Shown one piece after another: positions 25,400-38,700 of a DNA stretch of 64,000 nucleotides. Numbering within the stretch: the stretch's first letter is position 1; the number at the start of each line of letters is the position of its first letter. This DNA is from Paragonimus westermani. Taxonomy: Eukaryota > Platyhelminthes > Trematoda > Plagiorchiida > Troglotrematidae. The stretch spans positions 266,338 to 330,337 of the forward strand of contig QNGE01000107.1 in NCBI GenBank assembly GCA_008508345.1, in the 5' to 3' direction. The notes below the pieces were generated by a model that saw nothing but the letters and a program-made list of their open reading frames with translations, was not told the origin of the DNA and ran no database searches. Position numbers and translations under genes: made by a program.

Positions 25400-27925
25400 T
25401 GAATTCTCACATATAGGTCTAATCTAAATTTAATTTAAGGTAAGTTAGTCTACTCACGCAAGAACTTGAGAGTATACCAGTGAGGTTATTCATTCTAACT
25501 CGGAGTCGATTAGTTCATGCAGGAGAAGGTCGGAACGCGGAAAGCGAGGGTTTACACCAACTTGTCAACCTCCAGAATCGGCCGATGTCACGAGGTGCTG
25601 GAAGGACTCTGGTGTTGTATGCAATACGGAAAGTGTAATCTGGATGAGGTTAGGTGAAGCCCTATTTTCAGGAAACGTAGGTACGTTCCTGATCTCCAAA
25701 TTGGATCTAAGTTAGGCATGGAAACCCAGGATTTAGTATTCCTGATGAAGACTAACTCTGAAGAGTAAAAGACTTCTTTCAGTTCGTTCAACTTATCTGA
25801 CGAGCCTCAATCATTAATATATAAGCCGTTTGAAAAGTTGAAAAAGAAAAAGTGGGCGGGATCCGGGCCAGATAAACAGGGTTTCCCGTTTACTCAGCAG
25901 GAGGTTAACTCGTCACCGACCCTACCGTAGTCAGCTGAGACCCATTTTGTTCTTCCTGTTGAATTGTAGCACTGAATACCGGATGATCCATTGAAGAAAT
26001 CATGAAGTGGCTCAGGCGACTTAATGAACCCGACCTGGGATCCTCACATTTCTCCCCCGATCAGTCCGAGTGAAGTGATATTCCTGCGTGAATGAAAAGG
26101 AGGTCGATGCTAATGGTTGTTAATGACATTGGTAGCCACAAACTGGGAAGGGACTGTAAATTTTAGGAGTCGCGGGTCATGCCTTTGGAAAATCGTGTTG
26201 TGAAACGGGCTTGTTGTGAGAAAATGTTACCCACCGCAGGTTAGTCCCAAGGAGACCCCGCTGATTAAGGTCCTACTCCAAGACATCGTCGAGTAGAACA
26301 GGGAACTCTCGAATTGTGGTGTTTCTTGCCATATGTTGAAGGGGGAGTCCCCTCAACTGTTTGCGCGTCTGTTACTCCGTCCAAGACGTACCATGGTGTG
26401 CGCAGTCTCCAGAGTGTGATCAGAGTTTCTAATCAGCAGAAGGAATCCATTAAATCATCGTTAGTTCGTTAGTCATACAGGCGGGCCGAAGGGGTATTGG
26501 AGTGTTCCGACCAAACCTGCCTGGCCAACCGAGCCAGGGAGAACGGACGAGCCGAGCTAGCCCTTGCTTCAGGGTAGCATACATCCCCAGGTTCGCAATC
26601 AAGCTCACCTCTAAGTTTCATCGAGCTTCCTAAGCATCCCAGAAGGTCCTAAACGATAATGGCCTCCAAGGGCCATGATTTTTGGCACAGTGACAGCCGG
26701 AGTGGCCGTACCCTTCGAAATCGTTCGGGGCCATTTGAAGCAATGTCGGGCTGCGGGGTCACAACAGACGCGTGCTCCTGCACGTCATCCGTTGACGCAG
26801 TCGTGACGCCGCGGGCTGTTAGCGACCGATTTGCCAGGTAGCAGAAGAAGTGCTTGTCGTCAGTGTGGTTGCAGCGGTGTCAGTGATACTGCTGTTTTGC
26901 TCGGCAGACCCATGTGATTCGCATTGTAGCAGAGCGCATTTCGGTTCAGTTGAGGTGTGAATTCTAGAAGCCTTCATGAGGACTATCGTGTATTACACGT
27001 GGTTTAACAGGTTAAAATGAAAAGGCTGTGTCGCGTAGTCGCGTACTTGGACTATTATTTTGCAAGGCCACCAATTCGAGAGTCTCACTGTTTTTATTGA
27101 GTGACAACCGGGGAGTATCATAAGCAACATGATAACTTAGTAAAATGATCCAACTGGTATCAGAACATTTTAAAGCACCTCGTTCCGATTACGCGCGTGG
27201 GTGATTATATCATCAATCAGCAATATCAGTGATTCATCCACAATTCTAAGAGAGGGGGCCCAAGGTACTTAGAACAAGTCGATTGGTCGCATTTGGGATC
27301 GTGTGGTTGTCCGCTGACCAGAAAAGCAGTTATCACAAATAGGGTGTAACGCCGATCCTGTGCATTGCATCAGGTATCAATAAAATATTGTTACTTTGAG
27401 TCTGAAGATGTCTCAAGTAGATGAGAGTCTAGCAATGCTTTAAAGCTGCTTCTAGGAGCACAGCTAATGCCCCCAGACGAAGTTTGCACTGGCAATAAGT
27501 AACGTACTGAGAAAGGCGCTGTTTTCTGATAACGTGGAGTTTTTTCATATAATGCTGTTGACCGTCACCAGTCCTTTTTCTTTAGCTCTTGACCAGTGTG
27601 GTGGCACCACGCGAGAAGGTCGATCTTCAAGCCCACAGTCACAACTTGAGTAGCAAACCAATTAGTGGTCTTACAAAATACTCACGAGGCGCTTGAGAAG
27701 CTGCGTTGCTCATACATTCGAAATTCCTCTTAACCAGAGTGAAAGCAGAAAATATATTTCGTTGTTGCCATCACATGATGACATGCACAGAGTCTGTTAG
27801 GAGGAATCGAGATGCTAGTAAAATGGTTCAACTCGCAGTTCCCGGTACTCAGAGTATTGGGTGCACTCTGGTTCAAGAAAGGGTTGACGATCACCAAAAT
27901 TTGAACCAAAAAAGGTTTCAAACAT
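25400..27925. other. 2.5 kb without recognised genes or elements
   Basis: No domain resemblance on either strand; open frames are about 65 codons or shorter, apart from a 98-codon frame near the palindrome edge with no family match. Confidence 0.5.
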
Positions 27926-29551
27926 TTTTCCAGGTTGCAAATTTGTTGGTATCAGAACTGAGAAGCTTCGTTCCAACTGTTTGCGTTTCATATTTGATTT
28001 AAACAACCTGGCGATTACCTTGCTTCTGTTGAAATAATTTGTCACTGAACGTTCGCGGCGCGAGGAGAAATTCCTCAACCGGTCCATTCGCGTGACTGCT
28101 CACCTGTGACCTTGTTGGCCTGGTAGAGAAACCCCCGATTAGGTTGAATGAGACTATCGCTGGGAACGATTAGGGTTTGCCCCTTGTAATTATTGAGGCA
28201 TTTCATCTAACATTTTCACAGAAATTTGCGTCCAACTTTGATTAAATTTGCTGATCTGTTTTTGGGCTACGTGTAAATCAACGGACAGACGTGGACCATC
28301 AAACCCACAGTACCACTTCTCTGGGGTGGTGCGTGACACAGGCACTCAACACTCACTATGGTGCACCACGCGAGTATTCTGACGGTGGATTATTGCTAGG
28401 TGTGTTTAGATGTGGTAGGCCGGCGCAGCGGAAGAGTAGCCTACGGCTTGCAGAAATTCCTGACACAGTATGACATGTAATCATCTTAAAAACTCTATAG
28501 ACACTCAGGGGTTATCTACGACTGCTTCCCTCTACTGCCTCAATATATGCACAGATGTTTTGGTACGATAGATATTTTCATCTCGGAAACTGTTTCCTCA
28601 GTGAACATGGAGGTTGGTATTGGTTAGTTAATCCTTGGAGCATCGTAGTAATGTGGACGTGACGAAAATGGACAGGTCCACCTAACCAGGACGTACTCCT
28701 TCGCCAGCGGCCCGCGAATGACAAAAGCTTTCAGGATAAACGCATTTTTGTGTACTGGCTACCACGCAGCACTCTGCCTTAGGCCCACCTGCGACATTTT
28801 GGCCCATTGACTTTCCAAACCAGATCATACAAACATTCATATAGCCTGCTTCCAACTAACCGGAAGCCCTTTCACGTAAGCGCTAGGACCTACGAATAAC
28901 GGATTTGTTGCTCTACTCAGCGTTACACGTTTATCTTCAAAGGATTCGAGGGAGTGCCAGTGGGATCCCCGTTATATTTTCCTTAGGAATACTAATGGAA
29001 ATGGTATATTTCCCGACGCATCTGTGAGAAACACGCTCAGGAGAGCGTGATCAATGTACACATTTCAAAGCCATGTACACATTTGCACACCACAACTTTA
29101 AATTGTGCATTGAGTCGGCTATGCGAATAAAGCACCATATAGATATCATATTAGCGAAAAATTCCATTTTAGGAAGAGAAATTCGAGGTACATGCTCATA
29201 AGATGAGAGTAATCAGAATCTCCGAAATTTGCTAAAGTGTTCGAGCGGTTACATCAATTGACACTTTATGAGGTAATCACTGACCTAATGGTCAGGGTCG
29301 TGCCAAAAAGGAAGTGTTTAGAGGATGGAGAGAATGTACTGTCGAAGAATTTCACCGTCATTCCATGTAGATAGCCCCGGAAAATGCGTAGAAAATTTTG
29401 TCAGGGTGGAGGAAGATGGGAAAGCGTACACTTTTGCGGGAGAATGGGTGGACCACACGAGTGGAGGTTTTTTGCTCGAATTCGAGAGTATTTTTCGGAT
29501 CTCGTGGAATGCTCAGGCATTACAGGATTTTGAGTGTCCGGGTGGGGTGGA
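27926..29551 (+). repeat. Left arm of a 1626-bp perfect inverted repeat
   Basis: Position x in this arm pairs with 62491-x in the right arm (32940-34565) without an indel; every stretch compared is identical. The arm ends at a single N (29552). Its outer edge is at 27926; for about 30 bases beyond it the two sides keep partial similarity, then diverge. No recognisable protein is encoded: the longest frames, for example a 90-codon frame ending in the flank, match no family I know. Possible causes are a fold-back assembly artefact, a recent inverted duplication, or a mobile element in two orientations. Confidence 0.95.
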
Positions 29552-29552
29552 N
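29552..29552. other. Single-base assembly gap (N)
   Basis: One undetermined base lies exactly at the inner edge of the left palindrome arm and the start of the tandem array. A matching N is at 32939. Together they suggest that the block between them was joined or filled separately. Confidence 0.95.
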
Positions 29553-32216
29553 TCTGGAATACCAGTGTCGTTAGATTAGTCAATATATGACATCCATAGC
29601 ATACGCGTTTCAGTCAGATGAATATGATTCGAGATAACATGTCAATACACGTATTTGTGGTGAGTCAAGAAAGCGTAACTGGTCTTAGGAACCCGGTGAT
29701 GTTTTTTTTTATCTTGAGGCGTGCATGTTTTGTTTGTATATCTAAACATTTGCTTGCTTCCGGAGTGATCGATGCAAACTCAGTGTCATTTCACTGGAGT
29801 ATTCATTGCTTTGTAATCCGAGGATCGTGTAGTTACGTAAACAGTTCGTAAGAACTGTGACAATACTGTTTCTGGTTTTGTCTCATCATGTGTGGACTGT
29901 GGCGCGTATTTATACAGCCATGTAGTAGCCAAATGGTGACTACCACTTCCCAGTTTTGTGACCTTATTTCTGAACCAAGTTTACTTCATGTCAATACTGC
30001 TTTCTACCGTTTTAACCGTAGACTGGTAACACAATGGAGGCAACCGGCTTTGTCTTCCAGATTGGTGTGTACAGCTTGTTCAAAAACATCACGCAGATTG
30101 AGATGTTTGATGTTCTGGAAACCTACGTTGCCCTGAAAATTAATGTCTGGAATACCAGTGTCGTTAGATTAGTCAATATATGACATCCATAGCATACGCG
30201 TTTCAGTCAGATGAATATGATTCGAGATAACATGTCAATACACGTATTTGTGGTGAGTCAAGAAAGCGTAACTGGTCTTAGGAACCCGGTGATGTTTTTT
30301 TTTATCTTGAGGCGTGCATGTTTTGTTTGTATATCTAAACATTTGCTTGCTTCCGGAGTGATCGATGCAAACTCAGTGTCATTTCACTGGAGTATTCATT
30401 GCTTTGTAATCCGAGGATCGTGTAGTTACGTAAACAGTTCGTAAGAACTGTGACAATACTGTTTCTGGTTTTGTCTCATCATGTGTGGACTGTGGCGCGT
30501 ATTTATACAGCCATGTAGTAGCCAAATGGTGACTACCACTTCCCAGTTTTGTGACCTTATTTCTGAACCAAGTTTACTTCATGTCAATACTGCTTTCTAC
30601 CGTTTTAACCGTAGACTGGTAACACAATGGAGGCAACCGGCTTTGTCTTCCAGATTGGTGTGTACAGCTTGTTCAAAAACATCACGCAGATTGAGATGTT
30701 TGATGTTCTGGAAACCTACGTTGCCCTGAAAATTAATGTCTGGAATACCAGTGTCGTTAGATTAGTCAATATATGACATCCATAGCATACGCGTTTCAGT
30801 CAGATGAATATGATTCGAGATAACATGTCAATACACGTATTTGTGGTGAGTCAAGAAAGCGTAACTGGTCTTAGGAACCCGGTGATGTTTTTTTTTATCT
30901 TGAGGCGTGCATGTTTTGTTTGTATATCTAAACATTTGCTTGCTTCCGGAGTGATCGATGCAAACTCAGTGTCATTTCACTGGAGTATTCATTGCTTTGT
31001 AATCCGAGGATCGTGTAGTTACGTAAACAGTTCGTAAGAACTGTGACAATACTGTTTCTGGTTTTGTCTCATCATGTGTGGACTGTGGCGCGTATTTATA
31101 CAGCCATGTAGTAGCCAAATGGTGACTACCACTTCCCAGTTTTGTGACCTTATTTCTGAACCAAGTTTACTTCATGTCAATACTGCTTTCTACCGTTTTA
31201 ACCGTAGACTGGTAACACAATGGAGGCAACCGGCTTTGTCTTCCAGATTGGTGTGTACAGCTTGTTCAAAAACATCACGCAGATTGAGATGTTTGATGTT
31301 CTGGAAACCTACGTTGCCCTGAAAATTAATGTCTGGAATACCAGTGTCGTTAGATTAGTCAATATATGACATCCATAGCATACGCGTTTCAGTCAGATGA
31401 ATATGATTCGAGATAACATGTCAATACACGTATTTGTGGTGAGTCAAGAAAGCGTAACTGGTCTTAGGAACCCGGTGATGTTTTTTTTTATCTTGAGGCG
31501 TGCATGTTTTGTTTGTATATCTAAACATTTGCTTGCTTCCGGAGTGATCGATGCAAACTCAGTGTCATTTCACTGGAGTATTCATTGCTTTGTAATCCGA
31601 GGATCGTGTAGTTACGTAAACAGTTCGTAAGAACTGTGACAATACTGTTTCTGGTTTTGTCTCATCATGTGTGGACTGTGGCGCGTATTTATACAGCCAT
31701 GTAGTAGCCAAATGGTGACTACCACTTCCCAGTTTTGTGACCTTATTTCTGAACCAAGTTTACTTCATGTCAATACTGCTTTCTACCGTTTTAACCGTAG
31801 ACTGGTAACACAATGGAGGCAACCGGCTTTGTCTTCCAGATTGGTGTGTACAGCTTGTTCAAAAACATCACGCAGATTGAGATGTTTGATGTTCTGGAAA
31901 CCTACGTTGCCCTGAAAATTAATGTCTGGAATACCAGTGTCGTTAGATTAGTCAATATATGACATCCATAGCATACGCGTTTCAGTCAGATGAATATGAT
32001 TCGAGATAACATGTCAATACACGTATTTGTGGTGAGTCAAGAAAGCGTAACTGGTCTTAGGAACCCGGTGATGTTTTTTTTTATCTTGAGGCGTGCATGT
32101 TTTGTTTGTATATCTAAACATTTGCTTGCTTCCGGAGTGATCGATGCAAACTCAGTGTCATTTCACTGGAGTATTCATTGCTTTGTAATCCGAGGATCGT
32201 GTAGTTACGTAAACAG
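29553..32216 (+). repeat. 593-bp tandem repeat, about 4.5 identical copies
   Basis: Units start at 29553, 30146, 30739, 31332 and 31925; the last is cut at 32216 after cgtaaacag. All copies look identical, including a nine-T run. Each unit carries two unrelated open frames (77 and 82 codons) that match nothing I know. The period is not a multiple of 3, so the array is not a repeat-protein gene. It begins right after the N at 29552, so copy number is unreliable. Confidence 0.95.
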
Positions 32217-32938
32217 AATCGGGCTTCGCTGTTTGCTTGGCTAATGCTTGGGCTACCAGCAGAGTCATTCGAATGAAAGGAATGAGGCTGACCTTCTGGG
32301 GAGCAATTCGGCTTCTGGAGAGTTGTAATCCAGTTGAATCTCTCTTTCCTCGTCTGCCTGTTCTTTTGGGGCGTTGGCTATCCTCGATGTCTCCAGGGTA
32401 GTTTAGGATAAACCGCCCCTCCTTTTTCCAACTAGTATGGAAAATAAGGACGGTTTGTTGCTTTCCTCATCATGACTATCTGATTTGATTCTCTTCGGAG
32501 TGCGTACAGAATCAAAGATAAGCAATTCTTAGGAAGGACATACTGTACATCGTCTGATCCTCTGTTTAAAAAATAGACTGATTTCAGAGCGTAACATGCG
32601 TTCTGCCAGAAATATGCTTGTTCACAAACTAGCCTTTCTAGAACTGTACAGACTGCAAGCAAACGCTTGCAGTTCAACGAAGGCAGGTGGAAAATATGAG
32701 GCAGTGGGTGACCAGCTCGGTCTGTGTGTGTGTGCGTGTATGTCTGATCCGGAGGGCTCTGCTGACTGTGACTTCGGTCCTTGCAGGTTCAACCTTGTCA
32801 GATTGGCCGAAGGGGAGCAGCCAGACAAAAAGCAGATGCGTGAGTGGCTGTGGTCCTCTATACATTCTTTCCTTCGGCTTTGTTGGTGTATTGTATGATG
32901 AATGCTCTGCCTGGCTTTTCATAGTTCAATGAGAATTT
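32217..32938. other. Single-copy spacer between tandem array and right palindrome arm
   Basis: This is unique sequence with a short GT-rich run at about 32721-32745. It includes a splice-acceptor-like tract (tccttgcag) followed about 50 nt later by GTGAGT, framing a short open stretch FNLVRLAEGEQPDKKQM. It could be a small exon, but there is no homology or neighbouring exon to support it. Confidence 0.3.
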
Positions 32939-32939
32939 N
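32939..32939. other. Single-base assembly gap (N)
   Basis: One undetermined base lies exactly at the inner edge of the right palindrome arm, mirroring the N at 29552. Confidence 0.95.
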
Positions 32940-34565
32940 TCCACCCCACCCGGACACTCAAAATCCTGTAATGCCTGAGCATTCCACGAGATCCGAAAAA
33001 TACTCTCGAATTCGAGCAAAAAACCTCCACTCGTGTGGTCCACCCATTCTCCCGCAAAAGTGTACGCTTTCCCATCTTCCTCCACCCTGACAAAATTTTC
33101 TACGCATTTTCCGGGGCTATCTACATGGAATGACGGTGAAATTCTTCGACAGTACATTCTCTCCATCCTCTAAACACTTCCTTTTTGGCACGACCCTGAC
33201 CATTAGGTCAGTGATTACCTCATAAAGTGTCAATTGATGTAACCGCTCGAACACTTTAGCAAATTTCGGAGATTCTGATTACTCTCATCTTATGAGCATG
33301 TACCTCGAATTTCTCTTCCTAAAATGGAATTTTTCGCTAATATGATATCTATATGGTGCTTTATTCGCATAGCCGACTCAATGCACAATTTAAAGTTGTG
33401 GTGTGCAAATGTGTACATGGCTTTGAAATGTGTACATTGATCACGCTCTCCTGAGCGTGTTTCTCACAGATGCGTCGGGAAATATACCATTTCCATTAGT
33501 ATTCCTAAGGAAAATATAACGGGGATCCCACTGGCACTCCCTCGAATCCTTTGAAGATAAACGTGTAACGCTGAGTAGAGCAACAAATCCGTTATTCGTA
33601 GGTCCTAGCGCTTACGTGAAAGGGCTTCCGGTTAGTTGGAAGCAGGCTATATGAATGTTTGTATGATCTGGTTTGGAAAGTCAATGGGCCAAAATGTCGC
33701 AGGTGGGCCTAAGGCAGAGTGCTGCGTGGTAGCCAGTACACAAAAATGCGTTTATCCTGAAAGCTTTTGTCATTCGCGGGCCGCTGGCGAAGGAGTACGT
33801 CCTGGTTAGGTGGACCTGTCCATTTTCGTCACGTCCACATTACTACGATGCTCCAAGGATTAACTAACCAATACCAACCTCCATGTTCACTGAGGAAACA
33901 GTTTCCGAGATGAAAATATCTATCGTACCAAAACATCTGTGCATATATTGAGGCAGTAGAGGGAAGCAGTCGTAGATAACCCCTGAGTGTCTATAGAGTT
34001 TTTAAGATGATTACATGTCATACTGTGTCAGGAATTTCTGCAAGCCGTAGGCTACTCTTCCGCTGCGCCGGCCTACCACATCTAAACACACCTAGCAATA
34101 ATCCACCGTCAGAATACTCGCGTGGTGCACCATAGTGAGTGTTGAGTGCCTGTGTCACGCACCACCCCAGAGAAGTGGTACTGTGGGTTTGATGGTCCAC
34201 GTCTGTCCGTTGATTTACACGTAGCCCAAAAACAGATCAGCAAATTTAATCAAAGTTGGACGCAAATTTCTGTGAAAATGTTAGATGAAATGCCTCAATA
34301 ATTACAAGGGGCAAACCCTAATCGTTCCCAGCGATAGTCTCATTCAACCTAATCGGGGGTTTCTCTACCAGGCCAACAAGGTCACAGGTGAGCAGTCACG
34401 CGAATGGACCGGTTGAGGAATTTCTCCTCGCGCCGCGAACGTTCAGTGACAAATTATTTCAACAGAAGCAAGGTAATCGCCAGGTTGTTTAAATCAAATA
34501 TGAAACGCAAACAGTTGGAACGAAGCTTCTCAGTTCTGATACCAACAAATTTGCAACCTGGAAAA
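32940..34565 (-). repeat. Right arm of the 1626-bp perfect inverted repeat
   Basis: This is the exact reverse complement of 27926-29551. It starts immediately after a single N (32939). Sequence to its right (34566 onward) is not part of the palindrome. Confidence 0.95.
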
Positions 34566-35718
34566 GTGTTTAAAATTACTTCGGTTCAAATTGGGACGAA
34601 TCGAAAAACTGAATTACGGCTGGGTCAAGGAATAATTCGTACAAAATCACCCAAATTCCTTCCCGGTTATGGACTGGTTAGAATTTTTTGTTATTGCGGA
34701 AATCTGAATAAATATGGGAATGTTGCTTCAGAACACCTTGCGATGAGCGTGTAATCATGACGTCTGTACGACAAACCAGCCAGTTGGTAATCGGCAATTT
34801 TTTGAGATACCTCATTTAATTTCTGATCCGCCATATTTCTTGATGTGTGAGTTGTAATTCTACATCACTCGGCAGAATGTTCTATGCCGCTGCGACGAAT
34901 GAGACGTCCGCCGTGTAAACAGAGAACGTATGTGAACACTCTTGTACACATGAAAATGTACGACGTATCGGCCGCCATCTGCTTATCGATACTCCGTAAT
35001 TTTTCGCAAATTTGGGTTTATCCTTTTCAAGAGTTTTCCAGTAGATCTCACACTGAAATGCTTCTGAGTTTATTCGCGAAAACAGTCGTGCTCTGTCAGT
35101 TGCTTATGGCGAAATGTCGTTTCGTCTATCCGCGCCGAAATAAACGGATCGATCGATGAGGCGTGGTTTCACTCAATACAAGCCGTTTTCTCTGCTGGGA
35201 ATATATAGTCCAGAAAGCCAAATATCCGTGTGGTGCGATCCTCTTCTTTTGGTATACACGGCATCGTGCAGTATCTCAAATGTTGTCTTATTTTTATATG
35301 CAGCGTACACCATTTGCCTTTGTACGGAGTGTACATCCTTGATTGTGTCAGTTTGTCCAAACTACATTTTTCGAGTGTGCCTCTCCTCTCATTGGTGATT
35401 CTGTTCCACTTGAATCGGAAGTGCCTACAGTGGGTAGTCGGTGACCGCGATTTGAGCTCACTGTTCATTTCCATTTCTCTTTTTAAAGCTAACTTCCTAC
35501 AAGCTTCACAACAGAAGCCGAGAACTTATTTAGGATTGGTTCCTACTACTTCCTCCACAATCACTTGAGTGAGGTGATCATATGCGGCACAGAAAATTTA
35601 TAAGCGAGGTTGATGTGTAACTCATTTAATTCTGATGTTTGTGTCGTATCTGATAAGACCCACGATAGGCCTCCGTAGTTTGCGCATGCCAGTTAACGTC
35701 ACTTCGGGACAGCTCTGA
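34566..35718. other. 1.15 kb without recognised features
   Basis: Open frames up to 116 codons but no family resemblance. It may include the undetected 5' part of the Gypsy element that follows. Confidence 0.4.
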
Positions 35719-38700
35719 ATGGAAAATTATTCAATACCGGTGCAATACATGATTGCTGCTGGTGCTGTCGATAGCTTAGTCGACAGGTTGGTTGCCGTCG
35801 CTGATAATACGCTAGAAACATTTCTATCGCACTCAGGTATTGTAGTAGCTGCGATTATTCTTCCGTCATCCACGTTGGCTTCACTAAATTCCGCTAAAAC
35901 TTTTGCCAGTAGTACGAACCCCTCTGCACAGCCTGGCTTGGCCGTTCAATATGTCCAAAAGAAGCCCATAGAAAACTCTCCGTCATCGAATTGCCGTGGT
36001 TAATGGAGGTAATATTGAGCCCACTAAAACCTTTAACAAAATCCAAAGAAATGCATCATATTTTGTATAATACACAGTAGCTACCCAGCCGACCCAAACC
36101 ATCCCGCCAGCCTCTGAGAGAGGCAGCCTTCGCCTTCCCAGCCGCCTGCTAATTTGCCAGCATATATCAGTGATCGATTAAAGGGCCTACGCTGTTCACT
36201 CGACACAAAAGGCGAAATTGACGTTCTTCCACCTCAGTCGACTCTAGCTTTTTATGTACATCGTACAGGCCACAGTTCCAAGTCACCCAAAACCATCAGG
36301 GAACTCCTGTTGACTACCTTGTTTGGGCTCCGTCGACGGTTTTAACGAGTAGTCCTGCTTATTCGGGCCTCAACGCAGTTAACTAGTGCCGATTTTGTGG
36401 AACACATCAACCTCCAGTTAAAGTAATTTATTGTACGCGGATCTGAACAACTGCATTCTGTGCAGTAAATGGCACACGGCCAACCACCACACCAACTGTA
36501 ACCCATCGTTACATGCCCACAATACCGCCTTCCTTAGAACCGTTGATGTATTTTCCACCATTACTGTGAAAGTGAAACGGCCTGAAGCGGTGGAGTATCT
36601 CATGCAGCTTCTCGGTTTTTTCCCGCTCAAGTCCACTGCATCCGAACGAATTAGAGATAGTCAAGCCTGAATTCGAGCAGGCTACAGTTGAGCTTATATA
36701 ACCCCCAGACGGCTTTTGGGTAATGTCTTCGCACATGGCACCGAAGAAATGTTTGTGCGATTGCAAACCGTGTGATGAGTATTGCACCCTCAAGTACCCC
36801 AAATTCTCAAAAGGGTTACCAGTACCGTGCGTCTACCACTTTTCCTTTAAACCGGTTGGTGGAACTTTTCCCTTGTGACATTTCAGTCACTGAACAGGAT
36901 ATCATGAGGACAACCATTACGACGCAGTTTAGATTTTTCAGGCAAAAATTGACAGTCATGCTGCCAAATGCGACCCAAACGGCTTTACGTTTCATGGATA
37001 GAGCACTGGGGAGGCAGGCGTACGCCGACGTTTATATTCATGACGCACCCACTGTCAACCGCCCGATCAAGGACGACTTTTCCATCCCAACACTGTTTCT
37101 ACACGTTTATGTGAAGTAACCGCCAACACCTGTAGTTACACACCAGTTTGGCTAATTTTGTTTTCTCGGGTTTCGTCCCCAGAAAAACACATCCACAGAT
37201 AAAGGACAGTCTATCTGGACTTTCCGGAAGCTTACACCAGTGACCCAAATCCAAAGTTTTTCATGAATGCTTGGCAACTACCGGTGGTCCATCCCACATT
37301 GCGCAGACATCCTAGAACGTTCAACAGAGATGTTCGCTTCGAATCTTAAGTCTGTACAACACACCCAAAAAGGATAAAGTCAATTCTTAGCGCCAAAAAT
37401 ACTCGGAGGCCATGACATTGAGCTCAACTTCACTAACTGCGACCTTGCAGGTCACCTCATACCAGCCACGAATACAGCTAACGCAGTGGTCGGTGCAGCT
37501 TTGGTGCATACTATAAGTAGTGAACATCATCTAACATCTTTCGCACGGAGGCTTGGATCAGCGCAATCGAAAGTAGCGCCCATGAACTCGAATTACCCAG
37601 CACTTATTTCGCAGTCAGTCATTACCGATACTGATGATTTTTCATCATTCGCCCCTCGAATCAGTCACCCGCCATCCTTCTAAGGAAGTCAGACATCCGG
37701 TTTACATGCCCCGGTTCACCGCAAACATTTACCATCTATACTGCGACAGAAAAGGCGTAGCTAATGCCTTGTCGCATTCACGCGTCAACATGGTTGAGTC
37801 ACCATAACCTATGATTGAGTCAGAATGGTGTTCGCTTCAACGGATTAAAAATAGAGAGAACGGTTACATTTGCAAGTCCGTGAAATGTTCTGTCGTTCCA
37901 CTGTTGACTCAGGCAGACATTCTATGTGACACGCCAACTGATACACATACATCATCTGTCCCTCATTATCACCGCCGTGCACTTTCAATAATTTTCGTTG
38001 TTTGCCTCACCCTCGCAACGCGGCAGGCTATAGTAGGTTGCACAGCACCTTGTTTCTTTCTTTCTGGACAAGGAAATTTGCCTTTGGTCCAAAGCGCGAT
38101 TACATCATCACAGCGCATAGGCGTATCTCCAACTAACTGGATGGCCGTCGTTTATTTCTTCACTCTGGTGCTGCTGGTCCGTTTATACGACCCAACGGCG
38201 TCACTTCTACTCTGACTGCCAGATGGTTTTATCCGTTATCCCACAGAGATCGAGATTACAGGCTATTAAACAGAGATGGTTGCTGAAACCTACTCAAAAC
38301 ACAGGGTTGCCAACTTGGGTATGAAATTCACTGCCATGGTTGACCTTGACACCAGGCGAAGTCTGCTCTTTTATATTCTAACCCTCAATATTATTCTTGC
38401 CGTTAAGCTCCTCGGGCCATGCCCTAAGAAAGGTAGGAAAATTGCGATTTCGACGACTGTTGGTCAAGGCGCTACTAGCTTCTATCTCTTGCAAGAGCCG
38501 ATATTGCGTCACAAATTTTATAGTCTAGTCCGACGCTCACTTCTATTTCCACTCTCTTGCACAGTTGTTTTCCTAACGTACCGACAAAACACACGATAGA
38601 TGACGAGGAACGGGATGGGTGCTAGTCCATTTTATCACTATCTGTAGACTTGACTTGTAGTTGCTATTACAAGGGTTGGCTGCACACCCATTTAACTTTT

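Noticed and set aside
29618..32244. Ten similar open frames (77 and 82 codons) in the 593-bp array as a repeat-protein gene
   Set aside because: The period is not divisible by 3, frames close with stops in each unit, and no family resemblance. A frame reading EMFDVLETYVALK recalls tyrosine phosphatase sequence only weakly.
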